Shown piece by piece: positions 23,841-33,148 of a stretch of DNA of 64,000 nt (the stretch's first letter is position 1; the number at the start of each line of letters is the position of its first letter). Where the stretch lies: contig NZ_JACBXD010000005.1 in the NCBI RefSeq assembly GCF_013870525.1, forward strand, positions 62,001 to 126,000, given 5' to 3'. This stretch comes from Amycolatopsis pittospori. GTDB lineage: Bacteria > Actinomycetota > Actinomycetes > Mycobacteriales > Pseudonocardiaceae. Made by a program: the position numbers and the translations under genes. Under the pieces are notes generated by a model, which saw nothing but the letters and a program-made list of their open reading frames with translations, made no database searches and was not told where the DNA came from.

Positions 23841-24801
23841 ACTCCCACGCGTCGGACACGATGCCGTCGAGGTCGGTGCGCTCGGGCTTCCAGCCGAGTT
23901 CGTCGCCCGCGCGCTCGCTGGAGGCCACCAGCACCGACGGGTCGCCCGCGCGTCGCGGCGCGACCGCGGCGGGGATCTCGTGACCGGTGGTGCGGCGGCA
24001 CGCCTCGATCACTTCGAGGACCGAGAAACCGGTGCCGCTGCCCAGGTTGTAGATGCGGTGTTCGCCGTCGACGGCGTGGCGCAGCGCCAGCAGATGCGCG
24101 TCGGCGAGGTCGACCACGTGGATGTAGTCGCGGATGGCGGTGCCGTCCGAAGTCGGGTAGTCGTCACCGAAGATCTGGATCCGCTCGCGGTCCCCGGTGG
24201 CGACCTGGAGGACGAGGGGGATCAAATGGGTTTCGGTGGTGTGCCGCTCGCCGAAGACGCCGTAGGCGCCGGCGACGTTGAAGTAGCGCAGGCTGACGGC
24301 GGCGATGCCGTGGGCACGCGAGAACGACGTGATCGCGTGGTCGATGGCCAGCTTCGTCGCGCCGTAGGTGTTCGTCGGCTGCGTCGGGGCGGTCTCCGGG
24401 ATGGGGGAGGACTCGGGCTCGCCGTAGGTGGCCGCGGTGGAGGAGAACACCAGCCGCTTCGTGCCGTGGTCGCGCATCGCTTCCAGCAGACGCAGCGACG
24501 TCAGGACGTTGCCTTCCCAGTACTTCGCCGGATCCGTCATCGACTCGCCGACCAGGGACTTGGCGGCGAAGTGGAGGACACCGTCGAAACCGTCGCCGAG
24601 CAGGCGGCGCGCGACTTCGGCGGCGTCACCCTCGACGAAGGTGGCGTCCGGGTGCACCGCGTCGGCGTGCCCGGTGGAGAGGTCGTCGACCACGGTCACG
24701 TCGTGCCCGGCCTCGACGAGCCGGGCGGCGCAGACACTGCCCACATAACCGGCTCCGCCCGTCACCATCAGCTTCAGGGTCTTGGTCGGTTCGTCGGTCA
24801 C
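23809..24801 (-). CDS. galE: UDP-glucose 4-epimerase
   Basis: 330 aa, GTG start. The NAD-binding loop is GGAGYVG (about residues 15-21), the catalytic YxxxK pair is in TYGATKLAI (about residues 145-153) and the substrate segment is [10 protein letters not shown] (about residues 171-180), all standard for GalE. It interconverts UDP-galactose and UDP-glucose for the Leloir pathway and cell-wall galactan precursors. It lies downstream of galK and dtxR on the same strand, 135 nt after galK, which recalls the corynebacterial dtxR-galE linkage. Its 3' end overlaps DUF4192. Confidence 0.95.
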   Translation of the reverse strand: MTDEPTKTLKLMVTGGAGYVGSVCAARLVEAGHDVTVVDDLSTGHADAVHPDATFVEGDAAEVARRLLGDGFDGVLHFAAKSLVGESMTDPAKYWEGNVLTSLRLLEAMRDHGTKRLVFSSTAATYGEPESSPIPETAPTQPTNTYGATKLAIDHAITSFSRAHGIAAVSLRYFNVAGAYGVFGERHTTETHLIPLVLQVATGDRERIQIFGDDYPTSDGTAIRDYIHVVDLADAHLLALRHAVDGEHRIYNLGSGTGFSVLEVIEACRRTTGHEIPAAVAPRRAGDPSVLVASSERAGDELGWKPERTDLDGIVSDAWEFTRSRQAARG

Positions 24802-24936
24802 GTTCGCGCCTTTCTGCTGCGGATGCGGTCGCGGCCCAGTCTCCTCGCCCCGGACACCGACGCGCGCCCGGGGGTCGGAGTGCAGGGCTTGTTTCCCAAG
24901 CCGGGTTCGCGATCGAACAGACTTGTGAAACGCGCC

Positions 24937-26118
24937 TTAGAGCTCGTCGCGGCCCGCGCCGCGCGAAGGCACAGCGGTGAACAGCCTGGGGTGGCGCAGA
25001 TCCGCCGCCTCGTACGCGGCCTTCACCGCCCGCCCGACGGTGTCCACATCGGACTCACGGACCAGCGCGATCGCCGAACCGCCGAAGCCGCCACCGGTCA
25101 TCCGCGCGCCGAGCGCGCCGGCCTCGCGGGCCGAAGCGACGGCGAGGTCGAGTTCCTTGGTGGAGATCCGGTAGTCGTCGCGCATGCTGACGTGCGAGGC
25201 GTCGAGCTGCGGGCCGATCTCGGTGATCCGTCCGGCGCGCAGGAGTTCCACGGTGTCGAGCACCCGCTGGTTCTCCGTCACCACATGCCGCACCAGCGGC
25301 ACCAGTTCGCCGGGCAGCTTGGCCAGGGCGGCGTCGAGCCCGTCGACGTCGATGTCCCGCAGCGCCTTCACTTCGAGCAGTTCGGCGGCGCGTTCGCAGC
25401 CCCGGCGGCGTTCGCCGTAGCCGCCCTCGGCGTGCGAGTGCTTCGTGCGGGTGTCGATGATCAGGATCCGGACGCCCGATTCCTCCAGGGGGAACGGCAC
25501 CTGCTCCAGTTCGCCCGAGCGGACGTCGAGGAACAGGACGTTCGATTCCGTGCAGCACAGGGACGCGGTCTGGTCGAGCAGCCCGGTCGGCGCGCCGACG
25601 AAGTCGTTCTCCGATCGCTGCACCCAGCGCGCGACCTCGTGCAGGGTCGGCGAGCCGCCGCCGGTGCCCGGGGTGATGCCCGCGAGCCCCAGCAGCGCGA
25701 GCGCGACGGCGCATTCGAGCGCGTGAGAGGAGGACAGGCCCGCCCCCGAGGGCACGTCCCCCGCGATCACCAGGTCCGCGCCCTTGTCGAGACCCTGGTC
25801 TCGCAGTACCCAGGCGACTCCCGCCGGGTACGCGGCCCACCCCTCGACGGCGCCGGGCTTCAAATCGGCGATGGTGAGCGGGCCCGATTCCTGGACCCGG
25901 CCGTCCGAACCGAGGGTGGCCACGGTCAGCACGCCGTCCTCGCGCGGCGTCGCCGCGGCGGCGAGCCGGTGCGGCAGCGCGAACGGCAGCACGAACCCGT
26001 CGTTGTAGTCGGTGTGCTCGCCGATCAGGTTCACCCGGCCGGGAGCGGACCAGACCCCGGCCGGAGCCCGGCCGTGGAGCTCCCGGAAGGTCGCCTCAGC
26101 GTCCGACGCGGCGCTCAC
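24937..26118 (-). CDS. galK: Galactokinase
   Basis: 393 aa; the GTG at 26118 overlaps the DtxR gene stop by 4 nt. The galactokinase signature [19 protein letters not shown] is at about residues 26-44, the GHMP ATP loop [16 protein letters not shown] at about 128-143 and the C-terminal GHMP motif [13 protein letters not shown] at about 345-357. It phosphorylates galactose to galactose 1-phosphate with ATP. Translational coupling to the upstream DtxR-family regulator is unusual in function but clear in sequence. GalT is not in the window. Confidence 0.95.
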   Translation of the reverse strand: MSAASDAEATFRELHGRAPAGVWSAPGRVNLIGEHTDYNDGFVLPFALPHRLAAAATPREDGVLTVATLGSDGRVQESGPLTIADLKPGAVEGWAAYPAGVAWVLRDQGLDKGADLVIAGDVPSGAGLSSSHALECAVALALLGLAGITPGTGGGSPTLHEVARWVQRSENDFVGAPTGLLDQTASLCCTESNVLFLDVRSGELEQVPFPLEESGVRILIIDTRTKHSHAEGGYGERRRGCERAAELLEVKALRDIDVDGLDAALAKLPGELVPLVRHVVTENQRVLDTVELLRAGRITEIGPQLDASHVSMRDDYRISTKELDLAVASAREAGALGARMTGGGFGGSAIALVRESDVDTVGRAVKAAYEAADLRHPRLFTAVPSRGAGRDEL

Positions 26119-26807
26119 CGCGCCTGCGCCAGCACGGCGTGCAGCGCCGAAACGGGTACCTGGGCCGTGTTGTTGCCGCCGGTGACCTCGATGGTCCCGC
26201 CGGGTGCCGCCTTGCCGACCTTGACCCGGCTGCCGGGCACGATGCCGACCGATTTGAGCTCGGTCATCAGCGTCTCGTCCAGCTGAACGTGTTCGGCGAT
26301 ACGCCGGATCTCGACCTCGCCGCCGCCCGTGCGGGCGAACTCGTCGAGGCGCACCAGATCGGACTCGGCCGGGGGCGCGGGATCGCCGTCGCCGAGCTTG
26401 TCCAGCCCGGGGATCGGGTTGCCGTAGGGCGAGGTGGTGGGGTGGTCGAGGAGCTTGACGAGCTTGCGCTCGACGGCCTCGCTCATCACGTGTTCCCAGC
26501 GGCACGCCTCGTTGTGGACGTGCTCCCATTCCAGGCCGATCACGTCGACCAGGAGGCGCTCGGCCAGCCGGTGCTTGCGCATCACGGCGATCGCGAGTTC
26601 GCGACCGTGGTCGGTCAGCTGCAGGTGCCTGTCGTCCGCGACGACGACCAGTCCGTCGCGCTCCATCCTGGCGACGGTCTGGCTCACGGTCGGCCCGCTC
26701 TGCTGCAGCCGTTCCGCGATCCGGGCCCGCAGCGGGACGACACCCTCTTCTTCGAGCTCGTAGATCGTACGCAAGTACATCTCTGTGGTGTCGATGAGAT
26801 CGTTCAC
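26115..26807 (-). CDS. ideR: DtxR/IdeR-family metal-dependent repressor
   Basis: 230 aa from the GTG at 26807, matching IdeR length and N-terminus ([22 protein letters not shown]); an ATG 27 nt upstream gives a longer form. The helix-turn-helix is [25 protein letters not shown] (about residues 24-48). Metal ligands are expected in HRLAERLL and [11 protein letters not shown] (Cys, Glu, His). A C-terminal SH3-like domain follows (about residues 150-230, [19 protein letters not shown]). This is the global ferrous-iron-dependent repressor of iron uptake in actinobacteria. It precedes galK with GTGA overlap. A Mn-specific relative is less likely given the cysteine and length. Confidence 0.9.
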   Translation of the reverse strand: MNDLIDTTEMYLRTIYELEEEGVVPLRARIAERLQQSGPTVSQTVARMERDGLVVVADDRHLQLTDHGRELAIAVMRKHRLAERLLVDVIGLEWEHVHNEACRWEHVMSEAVERKLVKLLDHPTTSPYGNPIPGLDKLGDGDPAPPAESDLVRLDEFARTGGGEVEIRRIAEHVQLDETLMTELKSVGIVPGSRVKVGKAAPGGTIEVTGGNNTAQVPVSALHAVLAQAR

Positions 26808-26942
26808 GCTGTCCCCTTCGTCCGCGTTGCTCATCGTAGTCGCTGGCACCGACAGCGACGCAGGCGTGGGGATAACAAGCCCTCTGCCCGGAAAAGTCCC
26901 CCAAGCTGGGCGGCGAGCAGGAAGGCACGGGAAGATGGGCCC

Positions 26943-27791
26943 ATGCGCCCCATGATCACCACCAGCGAGCTCGCCGCGCGGCTCTCCGGCCCGGAATCGG
27001 CACGCTCCGTAGTCCTCGACGTCCGTTGGCGGCTCGCCGGACCGCCCGGTGCCGATTCCTATCGTGAGGCACATCTCCCCGGCGCGGTGTACGTCGACCT
27101 CGACACCGCGCTCGCCGCCGAGCCGGGTGACGGCGGCCGTCACCCGCTGCCGGAGCCGGAAACGCTGCAGCGGCATCTGCGGGCGGCGGGGGTCCGCGCC
27201 GGTCACCCGGTCGTGGTCTACGACGACTCCGACGGGTCGGTCGCGGCGCGCGCCTGGTGGCTCCTGCGCTGGGCCGGGCACGCCGAGGTCGCCGTACTCG
27301 ACGGCGGATTCGCCGCCTGGGCCGACGAGGAACGCCCGCTCACGGACGAGGTCCCCTCGCCCGAGGAGGGCGACATCGTCGTGAAACCCGGCGGAATGCC
27401 GGTGCTGGAGGCGGCCGAGGCCGCCGCGCTCGCCAGGGAGGGACTGCTCTTCGACGCCAGGGCCAAGCCGAGGTACGCGGGGGAGAACGAGCCGATCGAT
27501 CCGCGCGCCGGGCACATCCCGGGCGCGGTCAACGCGCCCTACTCGGGGCATCTCGCCGAGGACGGCCGCTGGCGCGACGCCTCCGAACTGGCCGAGCGGT
27601 TCGAAGGATTCGGCGTGACGCCGGAGACCGCGGTCGGTGTCTACTGTGGATCGGGCGTCACCGCTTCCTCCGTCGTCCTCGCGCTGGAGGTCGCCGGCCA
27701 TCCCGAGCCCGCCGCGCTGTACGCGGGTTCGTGGTCGCACTGGTCTCGCGATCCGGAGCGTCCGGTGGCCACCGGCGACCTGCCCGGCTGA
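26943..27791 (+). CDS. Two-domain sulfurtransferase (rhodanese / 3-mercaptopyruvate type)
   Basis: 282 aa with two rhodanese domains (about residues 5-120 and 140-275). Only the second has the active cysteine, in YCGSGVTAS (about residue 239); the first is structural, as usual. [10 protein letters not shown] and the RAGHP...YDDSDGS segments fit the family. It transfers sulfur from thiosulfate or 3-mercaptopyruvate to an acceptor. CGSGVT is typical of the 3-mercaptopyruvate branch, CRxGxx of thiosulfate rhodaneses, so the first is favoured. The start is ATG 26943; a second in-frame ATG lies three codons later. It is divergent from ideR. Confidence 0.9.
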   Translation: MRPMITTSELAARLSGPESARSVVLDVRWRLAGPPGADSYREAHLPGAVYVDLDTALAAEPGDGGRHPLPEPETLQRHLRAAGVRAGHPVVVYDDSDGSVAARAWWLLRWAGHAEVAVLDGGFAAWADEERPLTDEVPSPEEGDIVVKPGGMPVLEAAEAAALAREGLLFDARAKPRYAGENEPIDPRAGHIPGAVNAPYSGHLAEDGRWRDASELAERFEGFGVTPETAVGVYCGSGVTASSVVLALEVAGHPEPAALYAGSWSHWSRDPERPVATGDLPG

Positions 27792-27847
27792 CCCGCGGGC
27801 GGTCCGGGACGGGGCACGAGCCGCTTCCGGGCACTAGAGTTCGGACC

Positions 27848-29020
27848 ATGCGAGCACCGGCCGTCGTATGGGACTCCTCGCTGCTGGGTTACGACCTCGG
27901 CGGCGAGCATCCGTTCAACCCGGTGCGGCTCGAACTGACCATCCGGCTCGCCACCGAACTCGGCGTGCTCGACGGGGTCGAACTGCTCGTCCCCGGTCCC
28001 GCCGGGGACGACGAACTCCGCCGTGTCCACATCGGCGAGTACATCGAGGCGGTCCGGCAGGCGCCGATGACCGGCGCGGATTTCGCGCACGGGCTCGGCA
28101 CCGAGGACAACCCGGTGTTCACCGGCATGCACGAGGCTTCGGCGCTGGTCGTCGGCTCGACGCTGCTGGCCGCGCGCAAGATCGCCGACGGCGAGGCGAC
28201 CCGTGCGGTGAACATCGCCGGCGGGCTGCACCACGCGATGCCGGACAGGGCGTCGGGGTTCTGTGTCTACAACGACTGCTCGGTCGCGATCTCGTGGCTG
28301 CTGGACCACGGTTTCGACCGCATCGCCTACGTCGACACCGACGTGCACCACGGCGACGGGGTGCAGGCCGCGTTCTACGACGATCCCCGCGTGCTGACCG
28401 TTTCCCTGCACCAGCACCCGTTCACGCTGTGGCCCGGCACCGGTTATTCGGCGGAGACCGGCAAGGGCGGCGCCGAGGGCACCGCGATCAACCTCCCGTT
28501 GCCGCCCGGTACCCGCGACGGCGGCTGGCTGCGTGCTTTCGACGCCGTCGTGCCGTCGATGCTGGAGCAGTTCCGGCCGCAGATCCTCGTCACGCAGTGC
28601 GGGGTCGACTCGCACGAGGAAGACCCGCTGGCCGACCTTTCGCTCTCGGTCGACGGCCATCGCGCGATCTACCGGCGGCTGCGTGAGCTGTCCGAGGCGT
28701 ATGCGGACGGCCGCTGGCTGGCCGTGGGCGGCGGGGGCTATCAGCTGATCCGCGTGGTGCCGCGCTCGTGGACGCATCTGCTCGCCACGGTGCTCGACCG
28801 CGACGTCGACCCGTCGACGGCGCTGCCGCCGAACTGGGTCGCGTCGATCTCCAGGGCGGCGCCGAACGCCGAGATCCCGCCCCGGATGTCCGACGACCGC
28901 GACACCGCGTTCGTCCCGTGGGGAGACGGGGCGGACGAGCCGGTCGACATCGCCATCCGCGACACCCGTCGCGCGATCTTCCCGCTGCACGGTCTCGATC
29001 CGGACGATCCGAGGGACTGA
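27848..29020 (+). CDS. acuC: Acetoin utilization protein AcuC (class I-type histone deacetylase family)
   Basis: 390 aa, ATG after a short GC-rich spacer. The deacetylase signature is intact: AGGLHHAMPDRASGFCVYND (about residues 122-141) with tandem His, then YVDTDVHHGDGVQAAF (about residues 161-176) with the zinc Asp/His pair, and a downstream QCGVDSHEEDPL aspartate. AcuC enzymes remove acetyl groups from lysines, classically to reactivate acetyl-CoA synthetase. The next gene starts one base after the stop and encodes the opposing acetyltransferase-type enzyme, which supports this role. Confidence 0.92.
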   Translation: MRAPAVVWDSSLLGYDLGGEHPFNPVRLELTIRLATELGVLDGVELLVPGPAGDDELRRVHIGEYIEAVRQAPMTGADFAHGLGTEDNPVFTGMHEASALVVGSTLLAARKIADGEATRAVNIAGGLHHAMPDRASGFCVYNDCSVAISWLLDHGFDRIAYVDTDVHHGDGVQAAFYDDPRVLTVSLHQHPFTLWPGTGYSAETGKGGAEGTAINLPLPPGTRDGGWLRAFDAVVPSMLEQFRPQILVTQCGVDSHEEDPLADLSLSVDGHRAIYRRLRELSEAYADGRWLAVGGGGYQLIRVVPRSWTHLLATVLDRDVDPSTALPPNWVASISRAAPNAEIPPRMSDDRDTAFVPWGDGADEPVDIAIRDTRRAIFPLHGLDPDDPRD

Positions 29021-29021
29021 C

Positions 29022-31718
29022 ATGACCACCGAGAACACCGGGCTCAGGGATCCGTTCGACTACCCGCGCGAGTGGGAGGCCGACGTCCTGCTCTCCGACG
29101 GTGGCACGGTCCACCTGCGGCCGGTGATCCCCAGCGACGCCGACGGTCTCGTCGCCTTCCACGGGCGGCTGTCCGAGCGCACCCGGTACTTCCGGTACTT
29201 CGGCGCGTATCCGCGGATCCCGCAGCGGGACCTCGAACGGTTCTCCGTCGTCGATCACCACGACAGGGTCGCCTTCGTCGCGTTGCTGGGCGACGACATC
29301 GTGGCGGTCGGCCGCTACGAACGGCTCGACCACGGGCCGTCGGCCGAGGTCGCGTTCGTCGTCGACGACGCCCATCAGGGCCGTGGGCTGGGGTCGATCC
29401 TGCTGGAGCATCTCGCCGCCGCGGCTTCGGAATCCGGGTTGCGCCGCTTCGTCGCCGAAGTGCTCGCCGAGAACGCGGGGATGGTCCGGGTGTTCCGCGA
29501 CGCGGGCTACCAGGTCAGCCGCGAGATCGAAGAAGGCGTGCTGCATCTGGAGTTCGACATCGACCCGACCGAGGAGTCCCTCGCGGTCGCCCGGGCCCGC
29601 GAGCAGGCCGCCGAGGCGCGCAGCGTGCACAACCTGCTACATCCCCGGTCGGTCGCGGTGATCGGCGCCTCCACCGATCCGACGAAGATCGGCTACGTCG
29701 TTCTCACCAACCTGCTGAGCGCCGACTTCGCGGGGACCGTCTACCCGGTCAACCCGGAGCACAAGTCCGTCCGCGGTGTCCGCGCCTATCCGTCCGTCGT
29801 GGACATTCCCGACGTCGTCGATCTCGCGCTGGTCGCCGTGCCCGCGGAAGCCGTCGAGTCCGTTTTGGACGGTGCGCTGGCCAAGGGGGTCAAAACCCTC
29901 CTGATCGTCTCGGGCGGGTTCGCCGAAGCCGGTCCGCACGGCCTGCACGCCGAGCTGCGGCTGGTGGGGGAGGCCAGGGCGCACGGAATGCGCGTGGTCG
30001 GCCCGAACGCGCTGGGTGTGCTCAACACCGACGCCTCCGTTCGGCTCAACGCCACCCTCGCGCCACGCCTGCCCGCCCGTGGCCGCACCGGGTTCTTCTG
30101 CCAGTCCGGCGCGCTCGGCACCGCGATCCTCGCCGACGCCGAAGCGCGCGGCCTCGGGCTTTCGACGTTCGTCTCGGCGGGTAACCGCGCCGACGTCTCG
30201 GGCAACGATCTGTTGCAGTACTGGGAAACCGATCCGGCGACCGACCTCGTGCTGCTGTACCTGGAATCGTTCGGCAACCCGCGCAAGTTCGCGCGGCTGG
30301 CCCGGCGGCTGGCGCGGACGAAACCGGTGGTGGCGGTGAAATCCGGCAGGCACGCGGTGCGCCCGCAGCTGGCCGCGACGTCGGCCGAGGTCGACGAGTC
30401 CAGCGTGCAGGCCCTGTTCGAGCAGGCGGGCGTCGTCCGCGTCGACACGCTCGCGCAACTCTTCGACACAGCGTTGGTCTTCGCCCATCAGCCGCTGCCC
30501 GCCGGCCCGCGGATCGCCATCGTGGGCAACTCCAGCGCCATCGGTCTGCTGGCCGCCGACACCGCGCGCGCCCAGGGCCTGCGGCTGGCCTCCGATCCGG
30601 TCGACGTCGGACCGCAGGCGGGTCCGGAGGAGTTCGCCACCGCCGTGCGGGAGGCGCTCAATTCGCCGGAAACCGACGCCCTGGTCGTGGTGTTCGTACC
30701 GCCGCTCGCGATCCCCGGCACCGCCTACGCCCGCGCTTTGCGGGAAGCGGTCGTCGAGATGGACAAGGACAAGCCGATCGTGTCGACCTTCCTCGCCGTC
30801 GAGGGGGTGCCGGACGAACTGGCCGTGCTGTCCGAGGACGGCGTGCCGACGCGGGGTTCGGTCCCTTCGTATCCGAGCCCCGAACGCGCGGTGAACGCGC
30901 TCGCGCGGGTCGTGCGCTACGCCGCCTGGCGGCAGCGGCCGCAGGGCAACCTGGTGCGGCCCGCGGGAGTGCACACCGAGCAGGCACAGTCGATCGTCAC
31001 CGAACTGCTGTCCGCGGAGGACGGCAAGACGACGCTGCTGTCGGACGACGACGTGGTCCGGCTCTTGGCCTGCTACGGCGTCGACGTCGTCCCGTTCCGT
31101 GTCGTGACCTCCGCGGACGAGGCGGTGAAGACGGCCGAGGACCTGGGTTTCCCGGTCACCCTCAAGGCCGTCGACGAGCGGCTTCGCGGCAGGCCGGACC
31201 TCGCCGGGGTGCGACTCGACCTGTCCTCTGTGGACAGTGTGCGGCGCGCGTACGCCGATCTGCGGGAGATCTCCGGCGACGACGAGGTCTACGTCCAGCG
31301 GATGGCGCCCAAGGGCATCTCGTGCGTGATCGGACTCCAGGACGACCCGTCCTTCGGCACGCTCGTTTCGTTCGGGCTCTCCGGGCTGGTCAGCACGCTG
31401 CTGGGGGACCGGGCCTACCGCGCCGTCCCGCTCACCGACGTCGACGCGGCGACCCTGCTGCGGGAACCGCGGACGTCGCCGCTGCTGACCGGCTACCGCG
31501 GCGACGAACCGGCGGATCTGGCCGCGCTGCAGGACATCGTGCTGCGCGTCGCGGCGCTCGCCGAGGACAACCCCGAGGTCCGCTCGATGACCCTGGACCC
31601 GATCCTCGCCTCACCGGACGGCGCGTTCGTCGCCAACGCCCGGATGGTGCTCGGCCCGCCGCCGACCCGCCCCGACACCGGGCCGCGGCGGCTGCGGCCG
31701 ATCAACGCCGCTATTTGA
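29022..31718 (+). CDS. GNAT acetyltransferase fused to NDP-forming acyl-CoA synthetase domains (Pat-like)
   Basis: 898 aa. The N-terminal GNAT domain (about residues 20-195) has the acetyl-CoA loop HQGRGLGSILLEHL. The remainder is an NDP-forming acyl-CoA synthetase-like region: a CoA-binding Rossmann domain (SVAVIGASTDPTKIGYVVLTN), a ligase-CoA domain (about residues 350-640) and an ATP-grasp part (about residues 665-880, FPVTLKAVDERLRGRPDLAGV). This domain set occurs in bacterial protein lysine acetyltransferases (PatZ-like, with GNAT first here). The synthetase part often serves only as a regulatory sensor; activity here is unproved. It follows acuC by one base. Confidence 0.9.
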   Translation: MTTENTGLRDPFDYPREWEADVLLSDGGTVHLRPVIPSDADGLVAFHGRLSERTRYFRYFGAYPRIPQRDLERFSVVDHHDRVAFVALLGDDIVAVGRYERLDHGPSAEVAFVVDDAHQGRGLGSILLEHLAAAASESGLRRFVAEVLAENAGMVRVFRDAGYQVSREIEEGVLHLEFDIDPTEESLAVARAREQAAEARSVHNLLHPRSVAVIGASTDPTKIGYVVLTNLLSADFAGTVYPVNPEHKSVRGVRAYPSVVDIPDVVDLALVAVPAEAVESVLDGALAKGVKTLLIVSGGFAEAGPHGLHAELRLVGEARAHGMRVVGPNALGVLNTDASVRLNATLAPRLPARGRTGFFCQSGALGTAILADAEARGLGLSTFVSAGNRADVSGNDLLQYWETDPATDLVLLYLESFGNPRKFARLARRLARTKPVVAVKSGRHAVRPQLAATSAEVDESSVQALFEQAGVVRVDTLAQLFDTALVFAHQPLPAGPRIAIVGNSSAIGLLAADTARAQGLRLASDPVDVGPQAGPEEFATAVREALNSPETDALVVVFVPPLAIPGTAYARALREAVVEMDKDKPIVSTFLAVEGVPDELAVLSEDGVPTRGSVPSYPSPERAVNALARVVRYAAWRQRPQGNLVRPAGVHTEQAQSIVTELLSAEDGKTTLLSDDDVVRLLACYGVDVVPFRVVTSADEAVKTAEDLGFPVTLKAVDERLRGRPDLAGVRLDLSSVDSVRRAYADLREISGDDEVYVQRMAPKGISCVIGLQDDPSFGTLVSFGLSGLVSTLLGDRAYRAVPLTDVDAATLLREPRTSPLLTGYRGDEPADLAALQDIVLRVAALAEDNPEVRSMTLDPILASPDGAFVANARMVLGPPPTRPDTGPRRLRPINAAI

Positions 31719-32628
31719 GCCCTGGGAGTACGACGCTGAGCACGCCCGTCAGCAGCGGCGCGAGGATCCCGAACGCCGCCGTGACGGTCTTGCCCACGGT
31801 GTTGTCCGTGCCCATCAGGTGCGTCAACCTGGCGCGTCCGGCCTGCCAGTCCTCGGTGGGGCGGGCGTCGGCGGGCAGCGGATAGATTTCGTCGACCACC
31901 CGCAGGCAGCGCGCCTTCCAGGCCAGGAACACCGGCACGTAGAGCAGCAGTGAGATCGCGGTGAACAGTGCGCCGTAGAGCAGCACTCCTTCCGGCGGAA
32001 AGGCTTCCTTCGGGGTGCCGGTGGCGAGGAACGCGCGGCGCTGGGCACCGGCGTCGATGACCGCCGTCGACACGATGAGCGCCAGCACCATGAGGCAGCT
32101 TCCGTTGGCGCGTTTGCATTCGAGGAGTTCGCCCAGCACGTCGACCGCGCGTTCCCGTTCGGTGGTCTCGCCGTCGAGCACGCGGGAGATCCGGCGCAGC
32201 CGGGTGTGGTTGAGCCAGAGTCCCAGGACGGCCGGTGCCGCCGCGACCAGGCCGAGGGCGAGCAGGGTCCGCGACACCCCGATGGCCGTGGTGGGTTTGA
32301 GATCGCCGATCGGTGAACCGATCTTCCATTGGAACGCGAAGAGGATCGCGGCGAAGACGACGTACGCCAGCGCCGGTTTCCAGACGGCGACCCCGGCCAG
32401 CCGGAGCCAGGCCGTCAGGGGGACCGAGTGCGCGAACAGGAAGGCGAAGAGCACCGCGGACGCCGCAATCAAGAGCGACCACACCACGAACTCGCCGGAA
32501 TCCGCCAGCGCCCGGTTGCCTCGTGAGGCGAGCACAGTACGGGTCAGCAGGCCGAGACCGGCGAAGGCGCCGAGCGCGAGCACGCTGACGACGAGTGGCC
32601 AGAGCCAGTGGTTCCTCAAGCGCGTCAC
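31711..32628 (-). CDS. Multi-pass membrane protein, unknown function
   Basis: 305 aa from the GTG at 32628; the frame continues upstream but encodes a low-complexity Ser/Pro/Arg stretch, so it is not used. Five or more hydrophobic segments: about residues 7-27 (LVVSVLALGAFAGLGLL), 44-66, 78-97, 111-133, 170-190, 220-242 and 285-303. A cytoplasmic-type segment with RRISRVLDGETTERERAVDVLGE lies between segments. No family was recognised. The 3' end overlaps the convergent GNAT fusion by 8 nt. Confidence 0.6.
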   Translation of the reverse strand: MTRLRNHWLWPLVVSVLALGAFAGLGLLTRTVLASRGNRALADSGEFVVWSLLIAASAVLFAFLFAHSVPLTAWLRLAGVAVWKPALAYVVFAAILFAFQWKIGSPIGDLKPTTAIGVSRTLLALGLVAAAPAVLGLWLNHTRLRRISRVLDGETTERERAVDVLGELLECKRANGSCLMVLALIVSTAVIDAGAQRRAFLATGTPKEAFPPEGVLLYGALFTAISLLLYVPVFLAWKARCLRVVDEIYPLPADARPTEDWQAGRARLTHLMGTDNTVGKTVTAAFGILAPLLTGVLSVVLPGLK

Positions 32629-32656
32629 GACGTCAGTCTGCCGCGAACGGCACGGT

Positions 32657-33082
32657 TCAGGAATCCCACTCCTGGGGCGAGCGGGCGGCGAGGTCCGCGT
32701 CGTGGCCGGCGAACGCCGCGATATCGGTCCTGATCGTGTTGTGGAAGGCGACGATCTCACCGTCGCGGATGAGCTTCGTCTGTACCGCTCGTGCTTCCCC
32801 GGCGAGGGGGCCGGCCGGGATGGTCAGCACGGTCGCGGTATGCACGAGGTCGATCCCGCCGCCGAGCGGACGGCTCGACACCTGGCGGATCTCCAGTGTG
32901 CTTCCCCGATAGATGGTGTCGAAGATGTTCTGGCTCTCGCGGGCGATCGTCGCGCGGCCGCGCTGGATGCGGCCGACGACGTCGACGAATTCCGCGTCCT
33001 CGGCGAACCGGGCGGCCCACGCCTCGCCGTCGCCGGTGTTCCAGGCGCGCTCCAGCGCGGTGATGATCTCTTCCGTGGTCAT
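32657..33082 (-). CDS. SnoaL-like / DUF4440-type small enzyme (SgcJ/EcaC-like)
   Basis: 141 aa from ATG 33082, with GGAGAGG 6 nt upstream. The cone-shaped NTF2-like fold is suggested by ALERAWNTGDGEAWAARFAEDAEFVDVVG (about residues 8-36) and GGGIDLVHTATVLTIPAGPL, typical of the SgcJ/EcaC branch. Catalytic function in this branch is variable and often unknown. It is divergent from the TetR gene at 33149 with a symmetric operator candidate between, suggesting a regulated target. Confidence 0.72.
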   Translation of the reverse strand: MTTEEIITALERAWNTGDGEAWAARFAEDAEFVDVVGRIQRGRATIARESQNIFDTIYRGSTLEIRQVSSRPLGGGIDLVHTATVLTIPAGPLAGEARAVQTKLIRDGEIVAFHNTIRTDIAAFAGHDADLAARSPQEWDS

Positions 33083-33116
33083 CGCTATCCTCTCCATGGA
33101 ACATCGATCAAGTAGC

Positions 33117-33131
33117 TAGAACAACGTTCTA
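33117..33131. promoter_or_regulatory. Putative operator for the adjacent TetR regulator
   Basis: TAGAAC (33117-33122), spacer AAC, GTTCTA (33126-33131): an exact 6-bp dyad of 15 nt in the 66-nt gap between the divergent SgcJ-like and TetR genes. Position fits autoregulation. It resembles the KstR box but has a 3-nt instead of 2-nt spacer. Confidence 0.55.
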
Positions 33132-33148
33132 AGTTTCGAGGAGCATAC

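Noticed and set aside
23980-26286. A 768-codon open frame on the plus strand opposite galE, galK and ideR
   Set aside because: It spans three well-supported genes in antisense. The apparent length is a by-product of codon bias.
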